A stretch of DNA of 64,000 bases from Variovorax sp. IB41. GTDB taxonomy: Bacteria > Pseudomonadota > Gammaproteobacteria > Burkholderiales > Burkholderiaceae_C. The position numbers and the translations under genes were made by a program. The DNA lies in the NCBI RefSeq assembly GCF_016405905.1, contig NZ_JAEFCB010000004.1, forward strand, positions 26,949 through 90,948, written 5' to 3'. Below the pieces are notes generated by a model. The model was given only the letters and a program-made list of their open reading frames with translations. It did not search any database and was not told the DNA's origin. Within the stretch, counting starts at the first letter, position 1. Each line of letters starts with the position of its first letter. Of this stretch, positions 10,941-21,482 are shown one piece after another.

Positions 10941-12227
10941 ATGCAAAGCCATTTCCAGGATTACCAGCAACCCGACGCCACCGGCCACTTCGGCAACTAC
11001 GGCGGCACCTTCGCGAGCGAAACACTCACCCACGCGATCAACGAGCTGCGCGACGCGTATGCGAAGTTCAAGGACGATCCGGCCTTCCTCGCCGAATTCC
11101 ACTACGAGCTCAAGCACTTCGTGGGCCGGCCCTCGCCGATCTACCACGCCGCGCGCACCAGCCGCGAGATGGGCGGCGCGCAGATCTACCTCAAGCGCGA
11201 GGACTTGAACCACACCGGCGCCCACAAGATCAACAACGTGATCGGCCAGGCGATGCTCGCGCGCCGCATGGGCAAGCCCCGCGTGATCGCCGAGACCGGC
11301 GCCGGCCAGCACGGCGTGGCCACCGCCACCATCTGCGCGCGCTACGGCCTCGAATGCGTGGTCTACATGGGCAGCCAGGACGTGAAGCGCCAGAGCCCCA
11401 ACGTCTACCGCATGAACCTGCTGGGCGCGACCGTGGTGCCGGTCGAATCTGGCAGCAAGACGCTGAAGGACGCGCTCAACGAGGCGATGCGCGACTGGGT
11501 CACCAACGTGGAAAACACCTTCTACATCATCGGCACCGTGGCCGGCCCGCACCCCTATCCGACGATGGTGCGCGACTTCCAGAGCGTGATCGGCACCGAA
11601 TGCATCGATCAGATGCCCGCCATGCTCGCGGCCGACGGCATCACGGGCGAAGCCGAGGGCCGGCAGCCCGACGTGGTGGTCGCCTGCGTGGGCGGCGGCA
11701 GCAACGCGATCGGCATCTTCCACCCCTACATTCCGTTCGCGGGCACCCGGCTCATCGGCGTGGAAGCGGCGGGCGAAGGCCTGGACAGCGGCAAGCACGC
11801 CGCCTCGATCCTGCGCGGCAGCCCGGGCGTCCTGCACGGCAACCGCACCTACCTGCTGCAGAACGAAGACGGCCAGATCACCGAGACGCACAGCATCAGC
11901 GCCGGCCTCGACTACCCGGGCGTGGGCCCCGAGCACGCGTACCTGGCCGACATCGGCCGCGCCGAATACGTCGGCATCACCGACATGGAAGCGCTCGAAG
12001 CCTTCCACTATTTGTGCCGAACGGAGGGCATCATTCCCGCGCTCGAATCCAGCCACGCCGTGGCCTACGCGCTGAAGCTCGCGAAAACCATGCGCCCCGA
12101 CCAGTCGATCCTGGTGAACCTCTCGGGCCGCGGCGACAAGGACATCGGCACCGTGGCGGACCTCTCGGGCGTCGATTTCTACGACCGCCCCTCGATGCGC
12201 GGCCTGAGCGTGAAGGGAGGCAAGTGA
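10941..12227 (+). CDS. trpB: Tryptophan synthase beta chain
   Basis: TrpB (428 aa) is the PLP enzyme that joins indole and serine to make tryptophan. The PLP-binding lysine is in '[11 protein letters not shown]' (about residue 96), and the phosphate-binding glycine loop is '[10 protein letters not shown]' (about 250-259). The stop TGA shares its last base with the trpA start (TGATG at 12225-12229), so the alpha and beta subunits are produced by coupled translation, as expected for the alpha2-beta2 complex. Confidence 0.98.
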   Translation: MQSHFQDYQQPDATGHFGNYGGTFASETLTHAINELRDAYAKFKDDPAFLAEFHYELKHFVGRPSPIYHAARTSREMGGAQIYLKREDLNHTGAHKINNVIGQAMLARRMGKPRVIAETGAGQHGVATATICARYGLECVVYMGSQDVKRQSPNVYRMNLLGATVVPVESGSKTLKDALNEAMRDWVTNVENTFYIIGTVAGPHPYPTMVRDFQSVIGTECIDQMPAMLAADGITGEAEGRQPDVVVACVGGGSNAIGIFHPYIPFAGTRLIGVEAAGEGLDSGKHAASILRGSPGVLHGNRTYLLQNEDGQITETHSISAGLDYPGVGPEHAYLADIGRAEYVGITDMEALEAFHYLCRTEGIIPALESSHAVAYALKLAKTMRPDQSILVNLSGRGDKDIGTVADLSGVDFYDRPSMRGLSVKGGK

Positions 12228-13072
12228 TGAGCCGCATTGCCGCAACCTTCAAGGCGCTTCAATCGCAGGGCCGCAAGGCGCTGATCCCCTACGTCACCGC
12301 CGGCTTCCCCTTCGCCGACATCACGCCCGAGCTGATGCACGGCATGGTCGAGGCGGGCGCCGACGTGATCGAGCTGGGCGTGCCCTTCTCCGACCCGATG
12401 GCCGACGGCCCCGTGATCCAGAAGGCCGGCGAAGCCGCGCTGGCGCTGGGCGTCGGCATGAAGCAGGTGCTCGCCATCGTGGCCGCGTTCCGCCAGAAGG
12501 ACGCGACCACGCCAGTCGTCCTGATGGGCTATGCGAACCCGGTCGAGCGCTACGACCTCGTGCATGGCAAGCAGGCCTTCATCCGCGATGCGTCGGCCGC
12601 CGGCGTCGACGGCCTGCTGGTGGTCGACTACCCGCCCGAGGAATGCGAGGCCTTCGCCGCGGACCTGAAGGCCGCGAACATCGACCTGATCTTCCTCCTG
12701 GCGCCCACGAGCACCGACGAGCGCATGGCGCAGGTCGCGCGCATCGCGAGCGGCTACGTCTACTACGTGTCGCTCAAGGGCGTGACGGGCGCGGGCCACC
12801 TGGACACCGAGGCGGTCGGCCAGATGATTCCGCGCATCCGCCAGCATGTGAGCATCCCGGTCGGCGTCGGCTTCGGCATCCGCGACGCACGCACCGCGCA
12901 GGCGGTCGGCTCGGCGGCTGACGCCGTCGTGATCGGCACCAAGATCATCCAGCTGATCGACGGGCAACCGCGCGAGAAGGTGGTGCCCGCGGTGCGCGAA
13001 TTCCTCGTCGGCATCCGCGAAGCGCTGGACGCCCTGCCGGCGGCTACCCCCAAGAATGCGGCTGGCCGATAA
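12227..13072 (+). CDS. trpA: Tryptophan synthase alpha chain
   Basis: TrpA (281 aa) releases indole from indole-3-glycerol phosphate and channels it to TrpB. The catalytic glutamate is in '[16 protein letters not shown]' and the catalytic aspartate in '[10 protein letters not shown]'. The phosphate-binding glycine loop 'GVGFGIRD' lies near the C-terminus. The ATG overlaps the trpB stop by one base. accD follows after a short gap that contains a hairpin. Confidence 0.98.
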   Translation: MSRIAATFKALQSQGRKALIPYVTAGFPFADITPELMHGMVEAGADVIELGVPFSDPMADGPVIQKAGEAALALGVGMKQVLAIVAAFRQKDATTPVVLMGYANPVERYDLVHGKQAFIRDASAAGVDGLLVVDYPPEECEAFAADLKAANIDLIFLLAPTSTDERMAQVARIASGYVYYVSLKGVTGAGHLDTEAVGQMIPRIRQHVSIPVGVGFGIRDARTAQAVGSAADAVVIGTKIIQLIDGQPREKVVPAVREFLVGIREALDALPAATPKNAAGR

Positions 13073-13093
13073 TCTCGGTTGCCCTCACCCCAG

Positions 13094-13117
13094 CCCCTCT
13101 CCCCCAAAGGAGAGGGG
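13094..13117. repeat. REP-like hairpin between trpA and accD
   Basis: A perfect 9-bp stem (CCCCTCTCC at 13094-13102, GGAGAGGGG at 13109-13117) with a 6-nt loop, preceded by a C-rich flank. It has no T-tract, so it is not a standard intrinsic terminator. Its form resembles dispersed intergenic C-rich palindromes found in many proteobacteria. It occurs only once in this window. Confidence 0.5.
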
Positions 13118-13135
13118 AGCTAATTCCGGAGTCCT

Positions 13136-14008
13136 ATGAGCTGGCTTGAAAAACTGCTACCCGCCAAGATCGCACAAACCGACCCTGCCGAGCGCCGCCA
13201 GGTGCCCGAGGGCCTGTGGATCAAATGCCCGGCCTGCGAAACGGTGCTCTACAAGACCGACCTGGAGCACAACCAGAACGTCTGCCCGAGCTGCAGCCAC
13301 CACCACCGCATCGGCGCCCGCGCACGGCTCGATGCTTTCCTCGACGCCGAAGGCCGCTACGAAGTCGGCCAGGAAGTGCTCCCGGTCGACGCCCTGAAGT
13401 TCAAGGACAGCCGCAAGTACCCCGAGCGGCTCAAGGAAGCGCTGGAGAACACCGGCGAGACCGACGCCCTGGTCGTCATCGGTGGTTCGGTCCACAGCAT
13501 CAACGTGGTCGTGGCCTGCTTTGAGTTCGAATTCATGGGCGGCAGCATGGGCAGCGTGGTCGGAGAGCGCTTCGTGCGCGGCGTCGAAACCGCCATCGAA
13601 CAGAAGGTGCCGTTCATCTGCTTCACTGCCACCGGCGGCGCGCGCATGCAGGAGGGCCTGCTCTCGCTCATGCAGATGGCCAAGACCAACGCCGCGCTCA
13701 CGCGCCTGGCGAAGAAGGGCCTGCCCTACATCAGCGTGCTGACCGACCCGACCATGGGCGGCGTGAGCGCCGGCTTCGCCTTCGTGGGCGACGTGGTCAT
13801 CGCCGAACCCAAGGCGCTGATCGGTTTTGCCGGCCCGCGCGTGATCGAATCGACCGTGCGCGTGACGCTGCCCGAAGGCTTCCAGCGTGCGGAGTTCCTG
13901 CAGACCAAGGGCGCGATCGACTTCATCAGCGATCGGCGCGAGCTGCGCAAGACGATTGCGAGCACGCTTGCGATGCTGCTGCGCCAGCCGGCTGATGCGG
14001 TGAGCTGA
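13136..14008 (+). CDS. accD: Acetyl-CoA carboxylase carboxyltransferase, beta subunit
   Basis: AccD (290 aa) pairs with AccA to transfer carboxyl from carboxybiotin to acetyl-CoA, giving malonyl-CoA for fatty-acid synthesis. The N-terminal zinc ribbon is visible as CxxC pairs in '[10 protein letters not shown]' and '[12 protein letters not shown]' (about residues 27-55). The crotonase-type core includes 'GGARMQEG' and '[12 protein letters not shown]'. A strong bidirectional terminator follows the gene. Confidence 0.97.
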   Translation: MSWLEKLLPAKIAQTDPAERRQVPEGLWIKCPACETVLYKTDLEHNQNVCPSCSHHHRIGARARLDAFLDAEGRYEVGQEVLPVDALKFKDSRKYPERLKEALENTGETDALVVIGGSVHSINVVVACFEFEFMGGSMGSVVGERFVRGVETAIEQKVPFICFTATGGARMQEGLLSLMQMAKTNAALTRLAKKGLPYISVLTDPTMGGVSAGFAFVGDVVIAEPKALIGFAGPRVIESTVRVTLPEGFQRAEFLQTKGAIDFISDRRELRKTIASTLAMLLRQPADAVS

Positions 14009-14035
14009 ACGCGCACGAAACGCGACCGACCAAAG

Positions 14036-14073
14036 CAAAAGGGCCCGGGTGCAATGCGCCCGGGCCTTTTTTG
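14036..14073. terminator. Bidirectional intrinsic terminator between accD and the YggT gene
   Basis: An 11-bp stem (14042-14052 with 14056-14066, one G-U pair) has a 3-nt loop, flanked by AAAA on the left and TTTTTT on the right. It can therefore end transcription from both sides, serving accD on the + strand and the convergent YggT gene on the - strand. Confidence 0.9.
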
Positions 14074-14087
14074 TTTGTTTGCGCGAT

Positions 14088-14648
14088 TCAGAAAGTCAGT
14101 TGGTAGGCAAACACCAGCAGATTGCTCAGCACGATCGCTATCACCTGCAGCACCACGATCGCGGCGAGGGGCGACAGGTCCACGCCGCCGACCAGCGGAA
14201 TGAAGCGGCGAAATGGCCGCACCAGCGGTTCGGCAAGCCGGGAGATGAGGTCCAGCAGCATCGGCGACGCGCCCGGCACCCAAGACAGCACGGCGTAGAC
14301 CACCAGCAACGCGGTCAGTCCCGAGATCGCGAGCTGCAGCAATCCCACCAGCGACACCAGCGGCAAGGTGGCGATGCGCCCCAGGTTGCCGATCAACAGC
14401 CACAGCAGCAGGAACTTCAACATCACCAGCAACCAGGCTGCGATCAGGCTCGCCAAGTCCCAGCGCTTGACCGAAGGCACGATGCGCCGCAGCGGCAACA
14501 CGATCCAGTCGGTGATCGCGAACACGAAGCGCCCGAGCGGGTTGCCGAACGGCACGCGGTGGTACTGCATGTAGAGGCGCAGCAGGCAGGCGCCGCCGAG
14601 CAGGCCGACGATCACGTCGAGGAGGAACGAAGGTATCTGGTACAACAT
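14088..14648 (-). CDS. YggT family membrane protein
   Basis: A 186-residue protein with two YggT repeats, each with paired hydrophobic helices separated by a basic loop. Visible markers are 'GNPLGRFVFAITDWIVLPLRRIVP' broken over residues 33-56, and 'AEPLVRPFRRFIP' near residue 140. YggT proteins are inner-membrane proteins tied to osmotic tolerance or cell-division-site functions in other bacteria; the molecular role is not settled. The start at 14648 (MLYQIPSFLLD) begins at the first membrane segment; the frame is open further upstream but without conserved sequence. It is divergent from the glycosyltransferase gene. Confidence 0.88.
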   Translation of the reverse strand: MLYQIPSFLLDVIVGLLGGACLLRLYMQYHRVPFGNPLGRFVFAITDWIVLPLRRIVPSVKRWDLASLIAAWLLVMLKFLLLWLLIGNLGRIATLPLVSLVGLLQLAISGLTALLVVYAVLSWVPGASPMLLDLISRLAEPLVRPFRRFIPLVGGVDLSPLAAIVVLQVIAIVLSNLLVFAYQLTF

Positions 14649-14745
14649 GTCGGTTGGAAGAAGGGTGCGAGGGTGCGGTTGCACGACTGCACCGATTCTG
14701 GCCCACAAGCGCCCCGACGACATCCACACCGCCCTACGGAACACC

Positions 14746-15711
14746 ATGCCTTTGCTGAGCGTCGTCCTGCCCACCTACAACAGCGGCGAACTCGTCGTCG
14801 AAACCGTCGAGTCGCTGCTGGCGCAGACCTTCACGGACTTCGAACTGCTCGTCATGGACGATGCGAGTTCGGACGGCACCTGGGAGCGCCTGGCCGGCTT
14901 CGACGATCCGCGCATCCGCCGGCATCGCAATGCGTTCAATGTCGGCCTGCCCACCAACATGAACATCGCCATGGCGATGGCGCAAGGTAAATACCTCGCG
15001 CGCGTCGATCACGACGATTGCGCCATGCCCGAGCGCTTCGCGTTGCAGGTCGGGTTCCTGGAGGATCACCCCGACATCACCATCGTCGGCAGCCAGCTCG
15101 AACACTTCCACGACGAGTCCGGTATCACCGGCCTGCCGCTGGACGACGCGACCATCAAGGCACGCATGGTCCTGGGTGCCGACTACCTCGCGAACCAGAG
15201 CACGCTGGGCCGCCTGGACTTCTATCGCACGCACGCCCTGCGCTTCGACCCGAACCTCTACGTGGTCGACGACCTGGGATTCTGGATGGACTGCATGCTC
15301 CACGGCGCACGCTTCGCCAACCTGCCCGAGCCGCTGACGCGCTACCGCATCCACCAGAACATGACCTCGCGCACCTTGCGCCTGGACCGGCTCTATGCCT
15401 CCAAGGACCGCATCTACCGCCGCTTCCTGCCGCTGATGTTTCCTCGCCTGAGCGGTCGTGAATGCGAGCATTTGCTGACCCTGTACCGCTTTTCCGAGCA
15501 CATTCCACAGACGCTGGCGCACATGGTGAACCTCCACCGCGCGGCCCACAGCGCGTTGTCCGAGATCGACACCCGCTGGGGCCAGAGCGCAGCGGTCTGC
15601 CGCGAATCGATCGTGAGCTTGCTGAACCGCACGCGCCAGGGCTTCGAGGCACGCGGGATACTGCGCGCCGAACACGCAGCCGTGCTCGACCTGATCTTTC
15701 AATCCAACTGA
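14746..15711 (+). CDS. Family-2 glycosyltransferase
   Basis: A 321-residue GT-A fold glycosyltransferase. The N-terminus 'LSVVLPTYNSGELVVETVESLLAQ' is the family-2 nucleotide-sugar binding start, followed by 'VMDDASSDGTWE'. The acidic metal-binding motif is 'RVDHDDCAMPERF' (about residue 87). No transmembrane segment is visible, so it probably acts in the cytoplasm at the membrane surface, adding a sugar to a surface polysaccharide, lipid or protein. Donor and acceptor cannot be predicted. Start 14746 was chosen because the family begins directly before this strand. It has no glycan-operon neighbours, although other glycosyltransferase-like genes lie at 20.6-22.8 kb. Confidence 0.85.
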   Translation: MPLLSVVLPTYNSGELVVETVESLLAQTFTDFELLVMDDASSDGTWERLAGFDDPRIRRHRNAFNVGLPTNMNIAMAMAQGKYLARVDHDDCAMPERFALQVGFLEDHPDITIVGSQLEHFHDESGITGLPLDDATIKARMVLGADYLANQSTLGRLDFYRTHALRFDPNLYVVDDLGFWMDCMLHGARFANLPEPLTRYRIHQNMTSRTLRLDRLYASKDRIYRRFLPLMFPRLSGRECEHLLTLYRFSEHIPQTLAHMVNLHRAAHSALSEIDTRWGQSAAVCRESIVSLLNRTRQGFEARGILRAEHAAVLDLIFQSN

Positions 15712-15741
15712 CTCCAGCCTTCCGGCGCAGTCGTTTTCAAC

Positions 15742-16386
15742 GTGCAAATTCCTCTCTTTCCTTTGGGCACGGTCCTGTTCCCCGGGGGCCTTCTTCCACT
15801 GCGCATCTTCGAAGTACGTTATCTCGACATGATCGGCAAATGCCGCAAGGCCGATGCGCCGTTCGGCGTGGTCAGCCTCACGAGCGGCAGCGAGGTGCGC
15901 AAGGCCGGCGCCGATGCGGAAAGCTTCGCCGCCATCGGCACCCTGGCCGTCATCCGCGAATTCGAATCGCCGCAGAGCGGCCTGCTCCAGATCGAGTGCG
16001 TCGGCACGCAGCGATTTCGCGTTCGCACCACTGAACTGCAGAAGCACGGCCTGTGGGTCGCCGAGGTGGAGGCGGTGATCGAAGACGTCGCGCTCGAAAT
16101 CCCCGACGACCTCCAGCACACGGCCACTGCACTGCGGCGCCTGGTCGATACGCTCGAAGAACGCCGCAGCGCGCAACGCGCACAAGGTGGGCCAGGCGCG
16201 CAGACCGCACGGCTGCCCATCGGCGAGCCCTACCGCTTCAACGATTGCGGCTGGGTGGCCAACCGATGGTGCGAGCTGGTGCCGATGCAGCTCGAACTGC
16301 GGCAACGGCTGATGGAACTCGACAGCCCGCTGATGCGGCTCGAACTGGTGAGCGATCTGCTGGCACGTACGGGCATCACTGAATAG
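15742..16386 (+). CDS. Lon N-terminal substrate-binding domain protein
   Basis: A 214-residue stand-alone protein matching the N-terminal (LAN) domain of Lon protease: 'IPLFPLGTVLFPGGLLPLRIFEVRYLDM'-type start (residues 2-30) and no ATPase or protease domain. Such proteins are common in Proteobacteria and are thought to bind or present proteins, but no specific role is established. The start is GTG at 15742, 30 nt after the glycosyltransferase stop. Confidence 0.9.
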   Translation: MQIPLFPLGTVLFPGGLLPLRIFEVRYLDMIGKCRKADAPFGVVSLTSGSEVRKAGADAESFAAIGTLAVIREFESPQSGLLQIECVGTQRFRVRTTELQKHGLWVAEVEAVIEDVALEIPDDLQHTATALRRLVDTLEERRSAQRAQGGPGAQTARLPIGEPYRFNDCGWVANRWCELVPMQLELRQRLMELDSPLMRLELVSDLLARTGITE

Positions 16387-16507
16387 TTCGCTATATTTTC
16401 CGTAGCGCATCGCGCAGGATTGGCGGGCGCTGTGAGCCAGTTTCGCTCGAACCCGATCGGCTAAAATCCCGGCTCGCGCACGCTCCTGTTGCGCTCACCC
16501 GCTCCCC

Positions 16508-18070
16508 ATGTCCGATCACCTGACCCCTCCCATTCCTACGCCCGCTGCCGCTCCTGTCGCAGCCCCTGCAGTCGACGACAACAAGCTCATCGCCGAACGC
16601 CGCGAAAAGCTCAAGCTGCTGCGCACCGCGCAGGCCGAGGGCAAGGGCGTCGCATTCCCCAACGACTTCAAGCCGGGCCACCGCGCCGCGGCGCTCGTTG
16701 CGGCGCATGACGCGGTCGAGGCCGAAGCGCTCGAGGCGCAGGCCATTCCCGTGAGCGTGGCGGGCCGGATGATGCTCAAGCGCGTGATGGGCAAGGCCAG
16801 CTTCGCAACGCTGCAGGACGCCACGGGCCGCATCCAGCTCTACGTGACGCGCGACGCCGTCGGCGAAGACGCCTATGCGGAATTCAAGCGCTGGGACCTG
16901 GGCGACATCCTGGGTGCCGAAGGCACGCTGATGAAGACCAAGACCGGCGAGCTCTCGGTCAAGGTGACCAAGCTGCGCCTGCTCACCAAGAGTCTGCGCC
17001 CGCTGCCCGGCGACTTCTACGGCATGGCCGACCAGGAGCAGAAGTACCGCCAGCGCTATGTCGACCTGATCACCGACGAAAGCGCACGCACCCGCTTCAC
17101 CGCGCGCAGCAAGGCCGTGAGCGCCCTGCGCGAATTCATGGTGGCCAACGACTTCCTCGAAGTCGAGACCCCCATGCTGCACCCCATTCCGGGCGGCGCG
17201 AACGCCAAGCCCTTCAAGACGCACCACAACGCGCTCGACCAGGAGATGTTCCTGCGCATCGCGCCCGAGCTGTACCTGAAGCGCCTGATCGTCGGCGGCT
17301 TCGAGCGCGTGTTCGAGATCAACCGGAGCTACCGCAACGAGGGCATCTCGGTGCGGCACAACCCCGAGTTCACGATGATGGAGTTCTACGCGGCCTACTG
17401 GAACTACCGCGACCTGATGGACTTCACCGAGACGCTGATCCGCACCATCGCCGACAAGGCCGTGGGCTCGCAACAGCTTTCGTACGGCGGCAAGCCCGTC
17501 GACCTGGCCCAGCCTTTCGAGCGCCTGACGATCCGCGAGGCGATCCTGAAGCACACCGATGCCGGCGATGGCGTGGACGACACCGTCTGGCTCATCAGCG
17601 CCCTGCGCAAGCTCGGCCTGAACGAAGAGAAGGACAAGCTCTCGCAGCGCAGCCTCGCGAGCCTGCAGGTGATGTACTTCGAGGAGACCGTCGAAGAAAA
17701 GCTCTGGCAGCCGACCTTCATCATGGAGCACCCGACCGAGATTTCGCCACTGGCGCGCGCCAACGACGACCGTCCCGAAGTCACCGAGCGCTTCGAGCTC
17801 TACATCACGGGCCGCGAATTCGGCAACGGCTTCAGCGAGCTGAACGACGCGGAGGACCAGGCCGCGCGCTTCAACGCGCAGGTGGCCGCCAAGGACAGCG
17901 GCGACGACGAAGCGATGTACTACGACCATGACTTCGTGCGCGCGCTCGAGTACGGCATGCCGCCCACCGGCGGCTGCGGCATCGGCATCGACCGGCTGAT
18001 GATGCTGCTGACCGATTCGCCGAGCATCCGCGACGTGATCCTGTTCCCGGCGCTGCGCAGGGAGTCTTGA
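16508..18070 (+). CDS. lysS: Lysyl-tRNA synthetase, class II
   Basis: LysS (520 aa) charges tRNA-Lys with lysine. It has a short variable N-terminal tail, an OB-fold anticodon-binding domain at about 75-180, and a class II catalytic core with motif 2 '[20 protein letters not shown]' and motif 3 '[13 protein letters not shown]' near the C-terminus. The stop (18068-18070) overlaps a TTG that can start the following Hsp70-like gene, so the two may be coupled. Confidence 0.98.
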   Translation: MSDHLTPPIPTPAAAPVAAPAVDDNKLIAERREKLKLLRTAQAEGKGVAFPNDFKPGHRAAALVAAHDAVEAEALEAQAIPVSVAGRMMLKRVMGKASFATLQDATGRIQLYVTRDAVGEDAYAEFKRWDLGDILGAEGTLMKTKTGELSVKVTKLRLLTKSLRPLPGDFYGMADQEQKYRQRYVDLITDESARTRFTARSKAVSALREFMVANDFLEVETPMLHPIPGGANAKPFKTHHNALDQEMFLRIAPELYLKRLIVGGFERVFEINRSYRNEGISVRHNPEFTMMEFYAAYWNYRDLMDFTETLIRTIADKAVGSQQLSYGGKPVDLAQPFERLTIREAILKHTDAGDGVDDTVWLISALRKLGLNEEKDKLSQRSLASLQVMYFEETVEEKLWQPTFIMEHPTEISPLARANDDRPEVTERFELYITGREFGNGFSELNDAEDQAARFNAQVAAKDSGDDEAMYYDHDFVRALEYGMPPTGGCGIGIDRLMMLLTDSPSIRDVILFPALRRES

Positions 18071-19344
18071 GCGTGCCCTCACCGTCGTCGCTGCCGACGA
18101 TCGGCATCGACTTCGGCACCTCCAATTCCGCCGTGGCCTGCCGGGTCGACGGCGTAGCCCGCCTGCTGCCCATCGAAGGCACGGCCACCACGCTGCCCAC
18201 CGCGATCTTCTTCAACGCCGAAGACCGCACCACGCATTTCGGCCGCGAGGCCGTTGCCCTCTACCTCTCGGGCGTCGAGGGCCGCCTCATGCGATCGCTC
18301 AAGAGCCTGCTCGGCAGCGAACTGATGCAGGAGAAGACGGCGGTCTACGACGGCCTCGTGAGCTTCGAGGACATCATCGCGCGCTTCCTGCGCGAGCTGG
18401 CGGTGCGCGCGGGGCGCGAGCTCGGCCGGATTCCCGAGCGAGTCGTGATCGGGCGGCCCGTTCACTTCGTGGACGACGATTCGAAGCGCGACGAACGCGC
18501 CGAAGAGAGCCTGCGCCATGCGGCGCGCGCCGCGGGTTTTCGCGACGTGGCTTTCCAGCTCGAACCGATCGCGGCCGCCTTCGACTACGAGCAGCGCATC
18601 ACCAAGGAATCGGTGGTGCTGATCGTCGACATCGGCGGCGGCACCTCGGACTTCACCGTCGTGCGCGTGGGCCCGGACCGGGCCGCGCGCACCGACCGCA
18701 GCGACGACGTGCTGGCCACCAGCGGCGTGCACATCGGCGGCACCGACTTCGACCAGCGCCTGAACCTCGACCGCGTGATGCCGCAGTTCGGCTTTCGCCA
18801 CCACGGGCCGCAGGGCCGCGAAGTGCCGAGCAAGGTGTTCTTCGAGTTGTCGTCGTGGCACCTGATCAACTGGCTCTATGCCGCCAAGGCGGTGCGCCAG
18901 GCGAAGGAGCTGCGCACCAGCTATGCCGACACGCAGCTGCACGACCGGCTGATGACGGTGCTGGAAGAGCGCCACGGCCACCGCATTGCCGCCACCGTCG
19001 AGCAGGCCAAGATCGATGCCTCGGTGACCGATGCGCCCACCTCGATCGACCTCTCGTGCGCCGAGCCTGGGCTGGTGGCCACGCTCTCGCCTGCCGACAT
19101 GGCGCAACAGCTTTCCGGTCATCTCGAAAAGGTGATCGCGAGCGCGCATGCCTGCGTCAAGCGCGCGGGCCTGCGCAGCGGCGACCTCGATGCGATCTAC
19201 CTCACGGGCGGCTCGTCGGCCCTGCGCCCGTTCCAGCACGCCTTGCGAAAAAGCTTTGCGGGCGTGAACCTGGTCGAGGGCGACCTGTTCGGCGGCGTGG
19301 CCACCGGCCTCGCCTGCGCAACGCCCCAACGGCGCCGGGCATGA
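18067..19344 (+). CDS. Hsp70-family protein, YegD-like
   Basis: A 425-residue actin-like ATPase of the Hsp70 superfamily that resembles YegD rather than DnaK. The phosphate-1 loop '[13 protein letters not shown]', phosphate-2 '[13 protein letters not shown]' and adenosine motif '[11 protein letters not shown]' are all present. There is no DnaK-type substrate-binding domain; the protein ends shortly after the ATPase lobe. The start is either TTG at 18067, overlapping the lysS stop, or GTG at 18073. The stop overlaps the ATG of the metallopeptidase gene (ATGA), so these two proteins are probably made together. The function of YegD-type proteins is not defined. Confidence 0.88.
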   Translation: MSVPSPSSLPTIGIDFGTSNSAVACRVDGVARLLPIEGTATTLPTAIFFNAEDRTTHFGREAVALYLSGVEGRLMRSLKSLLGSELMQEKTAVYDGLVSFEDIIARFLRELAVRAGRELGRIPERVVIGRPVHFVDDDSKRDERAEESLRHAARAAGFRDVAFQLEPIAAAFDYEQRITKESVVLIVDIGGGTSDFTVVRVGPDRAARTDRSDDVLATSGVHIGGTDFDQRLNLDRVMPQFGFRHHGPQGREVPSKVFFELSSWHLINWLYAAKAVRQAKELRTSYADTQLHDRLMTVLEERHGHRIAATVEQAKIDASVTDAPTSIDLSCAEPGLVATLSPADMAQQLSGHLEKVIASAHACVKRAGLRSGDLDAIYLTGGSSALRPFQHALRKSFAGVNLVEGDLFGGVATGLACATPQRRRA

Positions 19345-19880
19345 AATACCTGGCAGGCTATCCGGCGAGTCTGCAGGAACAGGTCAGCCAGCTGATCGCG
19401 CAGGACAAGCTGGCGGCGCTGCTGAGCCAGCGCCATCCCGGCGGAACGCACGACATCCAGTCGGACCGGGCGCTTTACGACTACGTGAGCGGGCTCAAGA
19501 ACGACTTCATGCGCAAGGCCGAGCCGCTGGCCAAGGTGATGTTCGACAACAAGCTGCACGTGATCCGCAACGCGCTGGGCACGCACACCACGGTCTCGCG
19601 CGTCCAGGGCGGCAAGCTCAAGGCCAAGCGGGAGATCCGGGTGGCCAGCCTGTTCAAGGAGGTGCCGCTCGATCTGCTGCGCATGATCGTCGTGCATGAG
19701 TTGGCCCACATGAAGGAACGTGACCACGACAAGGCCTTCTACGCGTTGTGCACGCACATGGAGCCGAGCTACCATCGATTGGAGTTCGATCTCCGGCTGT
19801 ACCTGACCCACCTGGACGCACGCGGCGAGCCCCTGTGGGCCAACCTGGCGTCGAATGCGCCGCCGCGCGAATCCCCGTAG
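19341..19880 (+). CDS. YgjP/WLM-like zinc metallopeptidase (DUF45)
   Basis: A 179-residue protein with the zinc-metallopeptidase pattern 'VVHELAHMKERDHDKAFY' at about residues 116-133: HExxH plus a third His six residues later, as in the YgjP/DUF45 family. The downstream 'HMEPSYHRLEFDLRLYL' is also family-like. It starts 4 nt inside the Hsp70-like gene. A proteolytic or chaperone-linked role is inference from this coupling. No signal peptide is visible, so it should be cytoplasmic. Confidence 0.82.
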   Translation: MKYLAGYPASLQEQVSQLIAQDKLAALLSQRHPGGTHDIQSDRALYDYVSGLKNDFMRKAEPLAKVMFDNKLHVIRNALGTHTTVSRVQGGKLKAKREIRVASLFKEVPLDLLRMIVVHELAHMKERDHDKAFYALCTHMEPSYHRLEFDLRLYLTHLDARGEPLWANLASNAPPRESP

Positions 19881-19898
19881 CAACAGACAAGGGCCTTC

Positions 19899-20585
19899 AT
19901 GTCCTCCCAACCGACCGAGACCGTTTTCTCCAACATTTTTACCGCCAACACCTGGGGCTCCGCGGAAAGCGTTTCAGGAGCGGGCTCCGAATTGAGCAAC
20001 ACCGCGCAGGTGATTCGGGAATTGCCCGCGCTGCTGCGTGATCTGCAGGTGGAGTCGCTGCTGGACGCGCCCTGCGGAGACTTCAACTGGATGCAGCACG
20101 TCGATCTCGCCGGCATCGACTACCACGGCGCGGACATCGTCGACACGCTGGTGCAACGCAACACCGAGCGCTTTGCGCGCCCCGGCCGCCGGTTCAGCAA
20201 GCTGGACCTGTTGACCGACAGCCTGCCCAAGGTCGACCTGGTGCTCTGCCGCGACTGCCTGTTCCACTTTTCCCATGCGGATGTGTTCCGGGCACTGCAT
20301 GCCCTCGTGGCGAGCCGCTCGAAGTGGCTGTTGACCACCACCTTCACCTACCGCACGCTTCCGCGCAACGGCAATATCGCGACCGGCGAGTGGACGCCGA
20401 TCAATCTCGAATTGCCGCCGTACAACCTGCCGCCGCCCAGGCGGCTGATCATCGAGGGCAACGTGACCGAGGCGATCATCTATCCCTCGGCGCAAGGCCA
20501 GTACCAGATGCCGCAGAACGACCGGTGCCTTGGCCTGTGGCTGCTCGACGATATCGGTGAAACCCTGGCGCGCCTGGGCCGTTGA
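19899..20585 (+). CDS. Class I SAM-dependent methyltransferase
   Basis: A 228-residue protein with a recognisable SAM-binding motif I, 'SLLDAPCGDFNWM' (about residues 51-63), followed by 'YHGADIVD' and 'VDLVLCRDCLFHF', the strand and post-motif region of Rossmann-type methyltransferases. The substrate is unknown. It is convergent with two leftward glycosyltransferase-like genes, suggesting a role in sugar or surface-glycan methylation, but that is inference from context only. Confidence 0.8.
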   Translation: MSSQPTETVFSNIFTANTWGSAESVSGAGSELSNTAQVIRELPALLRDLQVESLLDAPCGDFNWMQHVDLAGIDYHGADIVDTLVQRNTERFARPGRRFSKLDLLTDSLPKVDLVLCRDCLFHFSHADVFRALHALVASRSKWLLTTTFTYRTLPRNGNIATGEWTPINLELPPYNLPPPRRLIIEGNVTEAIIYPSAQGQYQMPQNDRCLGLWLLDDIGETLARLGR

Positions 20586-20590
20586 AGCCC

Positions 20591-21460
20591 TCAGGCCGCG
20601 GCCTTCGCCTTGAGCTCTTCCACATCGGCCACGACGAGGCCGTGGCAGTAACCGCCCAACGTGCGCATGTCGATATCGCCGGGAGCGATGTCGGCGTACT
20701 TGCCGGCACGGAATTGATGCTTGGACCAATACTGGTCCGTGTGCCACGCATGGATGTGCAGAACATCGCTTCCAAGCGCGCGGCTCGCATAAGGCAGATG
20801 GTCCAGCAGTCCCAGTGAGCACTGCTGGGGGTACGTGCGGCGAACCGCGAGCTCGCCCGCGTACATCGTCAAAACGTTCTTGCACCAGCCGGGCCACGCG
20901 CCCTGGAAATCACGGAACTCCTCGTCCAGCAGCTTGTTGCAGAAGTCCATCTGGGCATCGAGGAAGTTGCAGACAAATTCAGAGGGCCCCAGAACCGACG
21001 CGCCGACGTTGTGCATGCCCGCGTGCGGAAACCCCCAGCGCAGGCTGCACTCGGACAGTTTTCTTCGCACTTCTTCTTCATACGCGTAGGCCCCGAAGCC
21101 GAAGCACAGGCCCGTGGGCGTGAAGTCCACAAGCGCAGGTGTGACGAAGGTGTCGCAATCGGTCTTCAGGATGACCTCGTATTTTCGGCACTCCTCGACA
21201 ACCGCCGCGTCGCGCAGGTTCGCCACCGAGTTGATGTAGCCGTAGCCTGCCCATTCGGCATGGGTGTCGACGTAGGGCGGACTCGAAATGACCACGATTC
21301 TTTCGTCCGCCGGCAGCCGATGAACGACATTCGGGTGACACACCGCAATGATCTTTGCTCGGGCGAACAGACCGGAAAAAATCATGCTCTTGTAGAGCCA
21401 TGAGAACTCGTCGACGATTTCTTTCTTGTCGTCGATGTACACCAGCACACCCATCGTCAT
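20591..21460 (-). CDS. Glycosyltransferase-like protein of unknown function
   Basis: A 289-residue soluble protein. It has a DxD-type motif in 'ILKTDCDTFVTPAL' (about residues 97-110), in the position expected for a GT-A metal site, and a His/Trp-rich stretch 'HIHAWHTDQYWSKHQF' toward the C-terminus. I cannot assign it to a named glycosyltransferase family with confidence. It lies 22 nt downstream of the tandem-domain glycosyltransferase gene on the same strand and probably acts in the same pathway. Confidence 0.65.
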   Translation of the reverse strand: MTMGVLVYIDDKKEIVDEFSWLYKSMIFSGLFARAKIIAVCHPNVVHRLPADERIVVISSPPYVDTHAEWAGYGYINSVANLRDAAVVEECRKYEVILKTDCDTFVTPALVDFTPTGLCFGFGAYAYEEEVRRKLSECSLRWGFPHAGMHNVGASVLGPSEFVCNFLDAQMDFCNKLLDEEFRDFQGAWPGWCKNVLTMYAGELAVRRTYPQQCSLGLLDHLPYASRALGSDVLHIHAWHTDQYWSKHQFRAGKYADIAPGDIDMRTLGGYCHGLVVADVEELKAKAAA

Positions 21461-21482
21461 GGTTTTTCCTTGATTCCGAGCG

